Source of the DNA: UBA9642 sp964545585 | Lineage (GTDB): Archaea > Nanobdellota > Nanobdellia > Woesearchaeales > UBA9642 | Assembly: GCA_964545585.1 (NCBI GenBank) | Contig: CAZJFT010000032.1 | Coordinates: forward strand, 1 to 10,611 | DNA: 10,611 nt | Direction: 5' to 3' | Shown: piece by piece, positions 1 through 5,524 of the stretch | Numbering within the stretch: the first letter of the stretch is position 1 | How the letters are laid out: the number at the start of each line of letters is the position of its first letter | Translations under genes and position numbers: made by a program | Notes under the pieces: generated by a model | Database searches by the model: none | What the model saw: the letters and a program-made list of their open reading frames with translations, nothing else | Told to the model about the DNA's origin: nothing

Positions 1-105
1 TATAATATTTGCTTAAATAATTTAAACATAAATTATGTAACAATAAAATATTAAATTTTAATCAATGACTACATATTTTAATCATAATTAAATAGGCTTA
101 TTTTA
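1..105. other. AT-rich intergenic region, no gene seen
   Basis: This stretch lies downstream of the leftward PadR-like gene and has no credible open frame. It is nearly all A and T. It contains a 10-bp direct repeat, ATTTTAATCA, at 55-64 and 75-84, spaced exactly 20 bp start to start. No strong T-run terminator for the PadR gene is visible. A TTTAAATTATTTAA-like tract near 12-29 on the minus strand could be a promoter for a gene beyond the left edge, but this cannot be tested here. Confidence 0.5.
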
Positions 106-486
106 TCACTTTAGCCTACTCTTCAAACCAAAAAACATGCCTTCAAACAAACTATATAATGATTTAAGCTCTTTTGATCCATTAGGAGTCAATGAATACA
201 CCTTTTTGCGTCCATTCTTCTTATATTGTATAAGCTTCTGTCGTCTAAGACGCTTAAGGGCAGGATATATCGTTCCAGGAGTCAAATCCGCACCCTTCCT
301 CTCACCGATCAACCTTGCAAGCTCATCTCCAGAATGATCCTTCTTGCCAAGCTCATGAAGTATGAAAAAGCTCAAGAAACCCTTCAACTCAACGTATTTC
401 GGGACCAATTTCTGAGGTTTTTTGACACCTTTCTTTGTATCTTTTTTGACAGGCAATTTTTTTGATTTTTTCACATTTTTCACCAT
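106..486 (-). CDS. PadR-like winged-helix transcriptional regulator
   Basis: The product is 126 residues and resembles the PadR family, small dimeric DNA-binding repressors. Residues about 32-105 form the winged helix. The recognition-helix region reads GTIYPALKRLRRQKLI, the typical PadR pattern in which GTIYP precedes a basic helix, and the wing ends in a VYSLTPNG-type strand. The C-terminal dimerisation helix (about 105-126) is short, as in the minimal PadR subgroup. The first 30 residues are an extra, probably disordered tail with 13 lysines. The ATG at 486 is preceded by GGTG at 491-494, a plausible ribosome-binding site. The ligand and targets cannot be read from the sequence. Autoregulation is common in the family, and a candidate dyad lies about 100 bp upstream. 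Family call good; role inferred. Confidence 0.85.
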   Translation of the reverse strand: MVKNVKKSKKLPVKKDTKKGVKKPQKLVPKYVELKGFLSFFILHELGKKDHSGDELARLIGERKGADLTPGTIYPALKRLRRQKLIQYKKNGRKKVYSLTPNGSKELKSLYSLFEGMFFGLKSRLK

Positions 487-507
487 AATTCACCAAAACA
501 GTTTTAG

Positions 508-516
508 TTTAAATAT
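508..516 (-). promoter_or_regulatory. Candidate TATA box for the PadR-like gene
   Basis: Read on the minus strand, ATATTTAAA lies about 26 bases upstream of the ATG at 486. That spacing would place the start site close to the start codon and leave the GGTG at 491-494 upstream of the transcript. A more distal TATA element is therefore possible. A small inverted repeat, AAAAC-A-GTTTT (495-505), sits between this box and the start. Confidence 0.4.
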
Positions 517-587
517 TTTATCATTTTATTATTTTTTCGACGAGAAATTAAATATAAATATATTTATTGTTCAACCGATATATAGTT

Positions 588-605
588 TATACGATATATT
601 GTATA
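588..605. promoter_or_regulatory. Imperfect dyad TATAC-N8-GTATA, possible regulator site
   Basis: The sequence TATACGATATATTGTATA is an 18-bp palindrome with one mismatched pair (G593/T600). Its two arms are separated by 8 bases, the same geometry as the ATGT-N8-ACAT operators described for PadR proteins. It lies about 100 bp upstream of the PadR-like start codon. A related 8-mer, CGATATAT, occurs at 576-583 and again inside the dyad at 592-599. In DNA this AT-rich such a dyad can arise by chance. Confidence 0.3.
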
Positions 606-814
606 TGCAATAAATAAAAGTATTAAAAAAATAAAAGAACAAGAAAAAAAAATCGATAGGAAAAATGATACAAAAATAGTTGAAAAAATATTTCAAAAAA
701 CAACCAGCAAAAATATCTGTCGAGAAAAAACTTGAGCACAAACAATAAATAAAAGTGAGAGTTAGAGGATCAGAAAAACAAAAAATTTCAATCAAAAACT
801 AAAAATACGATTTC

Positions 815-822
815 AAAAAAAA
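815..822 (-). terminator. T-run terminator of the coiled-coil/winged-helix gene
   Basis: Read on the minus strand, eight consecutive T residues follow the TAG stop codon (824-826) within two bases. Archaeal RNA polymerase terminates at such T-tracts without a hairpin. Further T-runs downstream could act as back-up sites. Confidence 0.6.
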
Positions 823-823
823 T

Positions 824-1339
824 CTAGAAGAATTGGTTGAGGTTCTTCTCATATATGCCCTTGCTGACAGACTCATGCACTTTTATCAGTTGTTCCTTAG
901 TCTGCATATCTCTAAACCGTGGATCTATGTTAAAATACCATTCATTACCTATCCTCTCCTTAGTTATAGGTATCTTCTTATCTAAAAGTGAGGATAATAA
1001 CAACCTGAATGAAGTGTCGTTCAAGTCAAGCTTCTTTATTATGAAATTCCAAGACAAAGGTTCTTTCTCACCAAACACGTATAATGTCTGGAACAATTTC
1101 TGCTCCTCTAAGCTTAAAACGATGTTTGAAAAGTGAGATTTGTCATTAAGGAGTATGCTATTCTTGAATATCATGAGTTCATCAATGTTCTCCTTGAGCT
1201 TATCATGCTTATTCTCCAGTTCAGAAATATATTCGAATGCCGTCTGCAATTCTGACGTGAGCTGGTTTATGCTCTCTAGATGTTCATCCCGCTCTTCCTT
1301 TATTTTCCTGAATGCCTCACGTAATTTCTTATCATCCAT
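824..1339 (-). CDS. Coiled-coil plus winged-helix-like protein, function unknown
   Basis: The product is 171 residues and is not assigned to a named family. Residues 1-63 are a highly charged helix with heptad-like hydrophobic spacing, consistent with a dimeric coiled coil. Residues about 77-138 look like a winged-helix domain: a SLEEQKLFQTLY helix, a short helix around 95-104, a recognition-type helix DTSFRLLLSSLLDKK, then a small hairpin ending near WYFNIDPRF. The last 30 residues are another helix. There are no cysteines or signal peptide, so the protein should be cytoplasmic. Coiled coil plus winged helix suggests a dimeric DNA-binding or chromatin-associated protein; this is inference. 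The gene is monocistronic, with its own TATA-like element upstream and a T8 terminator. It diverges from rpoL, with 114 bases between the start codons. Confidence 0.75.
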   Translation of the reverse strand: MDDKKLREAFRKIKEERDEHLESINQLTSELQTAFEYISELENKHDKLKENIDELMIFKNSILLNDKSHFSNIVLSLEEQKLFQTLYVFGEKEPLSWNFIIKKLDLNDTSFRLLLSSLLDKKIPITKERIGNEWYFNIDPRFRDMQTKEQLIKVHESVSKGIYEKNLNQFF

Positions 1340-1375
1340 AACTAATCCCCAACAATAGAAGAGATTATGGATTGG

Positions 1376-1383
1376 TTTTTAAA
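1376..1383 (-). promoter_or_regulatory. TATA box for the coiled-coil/winged-helix gene
   Basis: On the minus strand, TTTAAAAA lies about 40 bases upstream of the ATG at 1339. This would give a 5' leader of about 15 nucleotides. A weak purine stretch, GGGGAT (about 1345-1350), could serve as ribosome-binding site. Confidence 0.5.
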
Positions 1384-1423
1384 GATTATTGTTGTTTGGG
1401 AATAGGAATTAATAACAAAAAGA

Positions 1424-1431
1424 TTTATAAA
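1424..1431 (+). promoter_or_regulatory. TATA box of rpoL, leaderless spacing
   Basis: TTTATAAA is centred about 27 bases before the ATG at 1454, with an A-rich BRE-like stretch (CAAAAAG) just upstream. Archaeal transcription starts about 25 bases from the TATA centre, so the mRNA should begin at or next to the start codon. No Shine-Dalgarno sequence is present, in line with a leaderless transcript. The box is the centre of a perfect 14-bp palindrome, AGATTTATAAATCT (1421-1434). Confidence 0.7.
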
Positions 1432-1453
1432 TCTCCTATTTTTCCTTCTCTTC

Positions 1454-1729
1454 ATGGAATTGAAGGTAGTCGAGAAATCGAAGAAGAAGCTTGTATTCGA
1501 CCTTGTAGGTGCAGATCATACATTCTCAAATGCTTTTAAGAAAGAATTGTGGAATGACAAGAGCATAAAGATTTCAGCATACAATGTAGAGCATCCATTG
1601 ATAGGCATACCAAGATTCATCGTCGAGACAGATGACAAGGATCCAGAAAAAGTGTTGCTTGATGCCGTAAAAAGGCTTCAGAAAAAGAATGAGCAGTTCT
1701 TAGAAGGCGCAAAAAAGATAAGGATTTGA
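1454..1729 (+). CDS. rpoL: DNA-directed RNA polymerase subunit L (Rpo11)
   Basis: The product is 91 residues, a normal length for archaeal Rpo11/RpoL, the orthologue of eukaryotic Rpb11 and similar to the N-terminal domain of bacterial alpha. It pairs with Rpo3 (RpoD) to form the heterodimer on which the polymerase core assembles. The family signature is clear at residues 20-35 (DHTFSNAFKKELW), the segment forming the dimer interface, followed by a YNVEHPLIG strand-turn and an FIVETDD strand. The C-terminal helix (about 63-88) is amphipathic and charged, as expected. It stands alone between its own promoter and a T6 run just after the stop. Nothing suggests loss of function. This gene is the strongest evidence that the DNA is archaeal. 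Confidence 0.96.
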   Translation: MELKVVEKSKKKLVFDLVGADHTFSNAFKKELWNDKSIKISAYNVEHPLIGIPRFIVETDDKDPEKVLLDAVKRLQKKNEQFLEGAKKIRI

Positions 1730-1731
1730 TG

Positions 1732-1737
1732 TTTTTT
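1732..1737 (+). terminator. T6 run after rpoL
   Basis: Six T residues follow two bases after the TGA stop (1727-1729), before the separate TATA box of the next gene. This fits intrinsic archaeal termination at a T-tract. Some read-through into the AMMECR1 gene remains possible. Confidence 0.5.
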
Positions 1738-1758
1738 CTATCAAGTTATTCCAAAACC

Positions 1759-1767
1759 TATAAAAAG
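1759..1767 (+). promoter_or_regulatory. TATA box of the AMMECR1 gene, leaderless spacing
   Basis: TATAAAAAG begins 29 bases before the ATG at 1788, so the predicted start site falls at or very close to the start codon. There is no good GGTG-type ribosome-binding site, only a weak AGGT three bases before the ATG. As with rpoL, translation is probably leaderless. Confidence 0.7.
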
Positions 1768-1787
1768 CACTGCATATTATAGGTATC

Positions 1788-2336
1788 ATGCTCAAGAAAG
1801 ACCAACAATTATTATTGAAGCTGGCAAGAGACACCCTCGATACATATTTCAAGGATCTCGACCCTGATACTTCTGATTGTACTCATTTGACACAATTGAG
1901 AGGATGCTTCGTCACATTACATAAGAGGGGTGAATTAAGGGGGTGTATAGGATTCACTAAGCCTATAATGCCATTGTTTGAGCAGATAATCGCTGCAACA
2001 AAGGCCGCAGCATTCGAGGATCCACGCTTCGAACCGCTTGTAGAGGAAGAATTGAAGAGCATAAATATCGAAATATCCATACTCAGCAGGCCTGAACTTA
2101 TAAAAGCAGGCAGCCAACAAGAGTATATAGACGCGATAAAAATCGGTAAAGACGGTCTTATAATACAGTATTATGGTAGTTCAGGATTATTGCTGCCGCA
2201 GGTCGCTACGGAATATCATTGGACAGCATTACAATTCCTCGATGCAGTATCAGAGAAGGCAGGTCTAGGTATAGGTGCATGGAAAAGCAAGGAAGCAAAG
2301 ATATACAAATTCCAGGCAGAAGTCTTCAGAGAATGA
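1788..2336 (+). CDS. AMMECR1-domain protein
   Basis: The product is 182 residues, close to the usual length of archaeal AMMECR1 proteins (COG2078), cytoplasmic and single-domain. The signature LRGCIG is at residues 50-55, with the usual FVTLHKRGE strand just before it, DPRF at 78-81, and the conserved LLPQVATEYHW segment near 135-145. A second LRGC occurs at 37-40, giving two LRGC tetrads 13 residues apart; C31, C40 and C53 cluster around this surface. The biochemical function of the family is unsettled. Some relatives are encoded with Memo and radical SAM proteins, but neither is adjacent here. The gene has its own promoter and converges on uppS with a 35-base gap. Confidence 0.93.
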   Translation: MLKKDQQLLLKLARDTLDTYFKDLDPDTSDCTHLTQLRGCFVTLHKRGELRGCIGFTKPIMPLFEQIIAATKAAAFEDPRFEPLVEEELKSINIEISILSRPELIKAGSQQEYIDAIKIGKDGLIIQYYGSSGLLLPQVATEYHWTALQFLDAVSEKAGLGIGAWKSKEAKIYKFQAEVFRE

Positions 2337-2371
2337 TTATAACAAATATTCTCAATAGATTTATTTGACAC

Positions 2372-3055
2372 TTATTTTCCGAACCGTCTCTCTCGTTCTT
2401 TGAATTCATCTAATATTGCTTTAAAGTCTTCTCTCTCAATCTCTGGCCATGTCTTGTCTATGAAGAACCATTCTGAATATATTGTCTGCCATGGCAGGAA
2501 GTTTGATGTCCTCATCGCCCCGCCTGTCCTTACGACTAAGTCTGGATCAGAATTAAGGTATAGATGATTCGCAAAATATTCTTCAGTTATATCTTCTGGA
2601 GCAGGATTCTCCGCAACTATTTTCTTCACAGCATCGATTATCTCTTCCCTGCCGCCATAACCGAATGCTAGATTAAGGACATAATTAGAATTGTCTTTCG
2701 TATTCGCCATGACGCGCTCGCATACTTGAATGACATCCTTAGGGAACAACTCATACCTGCCGACGATGTTTATCCTTACGCCCTTCTCTGCTATTCTAGG
2801 ATCTTCCATGAATTTTTCAGCAGTCCTCTTGACGACACCCATCAGATAATCCACTTCTTCCTTCGGTCTCTTGAAGTTCTGCATAGAAAAAGTGTATAAT
2901 GTAAGTTCTTTGACTCCGAATTCCTCGCACCATTCTAACAATTTTTCGACTTTTTCTGCTCCGAAATCATGTCCTTTCCATGGCTCTAGTGCAAGTCTTC
3001 TGGCAAATCGTCTATTGCCGTCAAGTATTATTGCTACATGTTTTATATCTGGCAT
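2372..3055 (-). CDS. uppS: Cis-prenyltransferase (UppS-type polyprenyl diphosphate synthase)
   Basis: The 227-residue enzyme should condense isopentenyl diphosphate onto an allylic diphosphate with cis geometry, making the long lipid carrier for glycan transfer at the membrane. The landmarks run in order: LDGNRRFAR with catalytic-type Asp12, GHDFGAEKV at 28-36, LTLYTFSMQNFKRP at 51-64, NIVGR at 96-100, LAFGYGGREEI at 129-139, VRTGG at 175-179, SNFLPWQ at 184-190, the Mg-binding-type Glu195 in YSEWFF, and RERRFG at the C-terminus. DGNRRF rather than DGNGRW is the archaeal/eukaryotic form. Residue 180 is Ala where the E. coli enzyme has Glu198. The ATG lies one base beyond the stop of the CBS gene, so the two should be co-transcribed and probably translationally coupled. 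Confidence 0.94.
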   Translation of the reverse strand: MPDIKHVAIILDGNRRFARRLALEPWKGHDFGAEKVEKLLEWCEEFGVKELTLYTFSMQNFKRPKEEVDYLMGVVKRTAEKFMEDPRIAEKGVRINIVGRYELFPKDVIQVCERVMANTKDNSNYVLNLAFGYGGREEIIDAVKKIVAENPAPEDITEEYFANHLYLNSDPDLVVRTGGAMRTSNFLPWQTIYSEWFFIDKTWPEIEREDFKAILDEFKERERRFGK

Positions 3056-3056
3056 T

Positions 3057-3560
3057 TTACTTCTTTATACCTATCTTCCTGAAAAAATCTGAGAATATGT
3101 CATCGTCATCTTCACGATGCTCCGATAATTTTCTCTGTTCTTCCTTCAATTCATATTTCTCTATGTATAAGTCGAACAGCTCTGGCTGTATCTTCAATAT
3201 ATCTTTTGCGGTAAGGAATCCGACTAATTTTCCCTTCTCTATGACTGGTAATTGCCTAATATTATGGTTCCTCATGACTTGCATCGCTTCATATATGTCT
3301 CTTCCTGGAGCGATTGTTATGAGGTCTGTCTCCATTATGTCTTTTATTTTTGTCTTCTTCGGATCCAATCCTTTTGCTATGACTTTCCTGACCAAGTCTT
3401 CATCTGTGACTATGCCTACAGCTTTCTCTCCTTCCTTGACCAATAAACTATTGACATTAGAATGCACCATTATCTGCGCTGCGTCCTTCAATGAATCAGT
3501 CTTCTCTGCGACTACTGGCTTGTTTGTCATCACATCTATGACTTTATATCCTGTCTGCAT
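3057..3560 (-). CDS. Tandem CBS-domain protein
   Basis: From the ATG at 3560 the product has 167 residues. It holds two CBS motifs, roughly residues 7-60 and 72-128, each with the usual MT/ME entry, a central alpha-beta unit, and a GIVTDEDLV or GFLTAKDIL ending. Paired CBS motifs form a Bateman module that typically binds adenine nucleotides or S-adenosylmethionine; the ligand here is unknown. The C-terminal 40 residues are helical and acidic, then basic (IGIKK end), and no enzyme domain is fused. The frame could open at GTG 3563, but AGGTGAT (3564-3570) is a strong ribosome-binding site better spaced for the ATG. Being one base upstream of uppS, it may sense energy state for isoprenoid carrier synthesis; that link is inference. 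Confidence 0.9.
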   Translation of the reverse strand: MQTGYKVIDVMTNKPVVAEKTDSLKDAAQIMVHSNVNSLLVKEGEKAVGIVTDEDLVRKVIAKGLDPKKTKIKDIMETDLITIAPGRDIYEAMQVMRNHNIRQLPVIEKGKLVGFLTAKDILKIQPELFDLYIEKYELKEEQRKLSEHREDDDDIFSDFFRKIGIKK

Positions 3561-3563
3561 CAC

Positions 3564-3570
3564 ATCACCT
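3564..3570 (-). promoter_or_regulatory. Ribosome-binding site deciding the CBS gene start
   Basis: On the minus strand AGGTGAT precedes GTG then ATG. Placing the start at the ATG (3558-3560) leaves a 5-base spacer after GGTG, while the GTG (3561-3563) would leave only two. The ATG is therefore preferred. Confidence 0.7.
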
Positions 3571-3590
3571 TTAAAACAGCAATTTTGATG

Positions 3591-3600
3591 TATTTAAATA
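3591..3600 (-). promoter_or_regulatory. TATA box of the CBS-uppS operon
   Basis: TATTTAAATA is a 10-bp perfect palindrome centred about 36 bases upstream of the ATG at 3560. It gives a leader of roughly 10 nucleotides, enough to include the AGGTGAT site. It lies just downstream of the terminator of the nucleotidyltransferase gene. Confidence 0.6.
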
Positions 3601-3617
3601 ATTTGTTAATAATCAGC

Positions 3618-3648
3618 AAAAAAATATACATAAAAAATACCTAAAAAA
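3618..3648 (-). terminator. Triple T-run terminator of the nucleotidyltransferase gene
   Basis: Read on the minus strand, three T-tracts follow the stop in succession: T6 at 3643-3648, T6 at 3632-3637 and T7 at 3618-3624. This is a textbook multi-tract archaeal terminator. It separates the nucleotidyltransferase gene from the CBS-uppS operon, whose TATA box follows within 20 bases. Confidence 0.75.
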
Positions 3649-3651
3649 GCA

Positions 3652-5514
3652 TCAGTAATTTATCAGTATCTCTACATCTTTACCGAATATCCCCTTCAGA
3701 TGCTCGAATATCGGCTCCTTTATGAATGTCTTAGAAGGGATATCAGCATTAGCTATAGCATGTTCCATCTCTTCCAATGATGACTCTTTTATGTCCGTGA
3801 AACGTCCATCAGGAGTGACTGTCGCTTTCGTTATTTCCTTGTCCTCATTGTCTAAGTCATGCACGATATAAGCGATTTTGCCTAGTATTATCACTTCTCC
3901 AAACCTGTTCCCATGTTTAACCCTAATCTTTACCCTGTCAAGCTCTCTCCCTCTCTTGCGCTGTATGTGCTCAACAAGGAATTTTATCAATTCCCTTGCA
4001 TCCTTGTTTATCTCATGTATCTCTGTCTTCGAGAGCTTTCCTGCATCATAATCTTTCTTAGCCTTCACTATGTCCTTAAGCATCCTCACGAATTTCTCAG
4101 GCACATGTCCCTTATGTATCAAGTGCATCTCGAACGCTTTTATCATCTCTATATCTGAGACTTTCTCAAGCCCTTCAAGCCTTAACGTATCCCTTACTAC
4201 TGTGACTACAGTCTCATAATTGTGCTTTACGCCCTCTTCCTCTTTCAATTCCTCTATCTGCTTGAACAGTTCGTTCATCCTCTTCAAATATTTCTTTGAA
4301 TCTTCAAGCAATGCGTCGACCTCTTTTCCTGAAACGATCTTCTTGTCGCCATGCTCTATGTCTTTCCTTGTCTTCAAGACTTTTTCAAGTATCTTCACAT
4401 ATTCCTCTTCGAGCATCTTCTCTTTCCTTATGAATATGTCTCTCACGACTTCAGGACTCTCTTTAGGCGTAGGCGGCGGCAATCCATAAAGCATTATCGC
4501 TGCCTGTGTAGGAGTAAGAGTTGCCCAGAAAAAGTCTTCTGTAGCTATTTCTGTAAGCTTATAATTCACTCTCTCAAGTATCTGCTCACCTGAATGCATG
4601 AACATATCTATAGATTCAGGGCTAGGCTTCACACGTCCCATCTGCAACAATTGCTTCCATGGCATGAATATCCCGCGATCATAGAATGGCACTCCATCCC
4701 TCAAGAATGTGAATATGACTGGATTCGCTTCTTTTATGTTCTCCCAGAAGTCAGTCAATATGTAGACTTGGATATTTATCTTGTTCTCTATGCCAGTCAT
4801 CTTGCCTGCATCGATACCCATCCCTATTATTATCGCTCTCAGCTTATCTTTAAGCTCTGCACGGGTCATCTTCTTCACGTCAGTATCATCGATGACTATA
4901 AACACGTCAATATCTGATTTATTTGTAGCTTTCCCCTGGACTAGGCTTCCGCCTAATACGTATGAGACGATATATTTCTCAAACTTCTTCAATACCATCC
5001 CCTTATGCACTTCTGCAATCTTTATTGCTGCAAGCATCCCCTTATCGAACACTGGGAGGCTTAATGCAATCATCTCCAACAGGTCATATTTTGCATCATA
5101 GCATGTCTGCCAAAGCTCAGTCAGTATGACTGTCTCTACGGCAAGATTCTTATCAACTTCATGGGCCAACGATTGTATTATAGTCGCCAATTTATCCTTC
5201 AATTCTTCCTTGGACATCTTTGTGCTGTCAGAATCATCAACGAGCACCATCAAGTATATCTTGCTCTTATCTACAGGCTTCTCCTTGCCCTCTTCATCCT
5301 TTTCAGGCTTAGGAGGAGGCATCAATGCAATGCCAAGAATATAATCAGAGAATTTATCCATGGCTTTCTTCTGGAACTTGTCTAATTTATCTTTGATATC
5401 CTTCAACTTCTTCTGTGCGTCAGGAGGAAGTCCTGGAGGGAGCGTATCCTCTGCAGAACTTACATCCAAGCCCTTAGGCGGAGAATAATTATCATGAAGT
5501 TTCTTCTTAACCAT
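3652..5514 (-). CDS. Duplicated nucleotidyltransferase-fold protein with helical repeats
   Basis: From ATG 5514 the product has 620 residues; the frame opens at TTG 5526, but GGTGAG (5519-5524) lies inside that extension and points to the ATG. Residues about 177-295 are a Pol-beta-type nucleotidyltransferase domain with GGS at 188-190 and D201-x-D203. Residues about 54-170 are a degenerate second copy: segments 89-113 and 205-229 match at 13 of 25 positions, but K85 and Y87 replace the two aspartates and no GGS is present. The helical segment about 300-520 also contains a repeat (355-420 and 455-520); the first copy has R383-x4-H388, reminiscent of the HEPN Rx4-6H motif. Residues about 525-620 look like a beta-rich domain I cannot place. 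There is no signal peptide or membrane segment. Its substrate is unknown. HEPN pairing would suggest an RNase/nucleotidyltransferase toxin-antitoxin-like logic, but a housekeeping RNA-modifying role is equally possible. Confidence 0.85.
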   Translation of the reverse strand: MVKKKLHDNYSPPKGLDVSSAEDTLPPGLPPDAQKKLKDIKDKLDKFQKKAMDKFSDYILGIALMPPPKPEKDEEGKEKPVDKSKIYLMVLVDDSDSTKMSKEELKDKLATIIQSLAHEVDKNLAVETVILTELWQTCYDAKYDLLEMIALSLPVFDKGMLAAIKIAEVHKGMVLKKFEKYIVSYVLGGSLVQGKATNKSDIDVFIVIDDTDVKKMTRAELKDKLRAIIIGMGIDAGKMTGIENKINIQVYILTDFWENIKEANPVIFTFLRDGVPFYDRGIFMPWKQLLQMGRVKPSPESIDMFMHSGEQILERVNYKLTEIATEDFFWATLTPTQAAIMLYGLPPPTPKESPEVVRDIFIRKEKMLEEEYVKILEKVLKTRKDIEHGDKKIVSGKEVDALLEDSKKYLKRMNELFKQIEELKEEEGVKHNYETVVTVVRDTLRLEGLEKVSDIEMIKAFEMHLIHKGHVPEKFVRMLKDIVKAKKDYDAGKLSKTEIHEINKDARELIKFLVEHIQRKRGRELDRVKIRVKHGNRFGEVIILGKIAYIVHDLDNEDKEITKATVTPDGRFTDIKESSLEEMEHAIANADIPSKTFIKEPIFEHLKGIFGKDVEILINY

Positions 5515-5518
5515 CAAA

Positions 5519-5524
5519 CTCACC
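5519..5524 (-). promoter_or_regulatory. Ribosome-binding site deciding the nucleotidyltransferase start
   Basis: GGTGAG on the minus strand is followed after four bases by ATG at 5512-5514. The upstream TTG and GTG codons in frame overlap this motif itself, so they are unlikely starts. Confidence 0.7.

Larger units (their letters stand above)
487..823. other. Long A-rich intergenic region between two leftward genes
   Basis: This 337-base gap holds the PadR-gene promoter at its left end and the terminator of the coiled-coil gene at its right end. From about 608 to 823 the plus strand is strongly A-biased with many A-runs (T-runs on the transcribed minus strand). A 13-bp direct repeat, CAATAAATAAAAG, occurs at 608-620 and 743-755. 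An imperfect 18-bp dyad lies at 588-605. The open frames here are short and low in complexity, and I do not accept any as a gene. Confidence 0.55.

Noticed and set aside
680..748. Rightward 22-codon lysine-rich frame from TTG, possibly joined upstream through TAG 677
   Set aside because: It is too short, has a weak start and no ribosome-binding site. Reading TAG as pyrrolysine has no support from anything in the window.
571..795. Leftward 74-codon open frame rich in Phe, Tyr, Cys and Ile
   Set aside because: It is the complement of an A-rich strand, has biased low-complexity composition and no ribosome-binding site, and lies in an otherwise empty gap.
2980..3588. Rightward 202-codon open frame over the CBS gene and the end of uppS
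   Set aside because: It is antisense to two well-supported genes and has a Ser/Phe-rich composition typical of a shadow frame.
4220..4917. Several rightward frames of 80-107 codons inside the nucleotidyltransferase gene
   Set aside because: They are antisense shadows with no family resemblance and no start signals, and the leftward frame is strongly protein-like.
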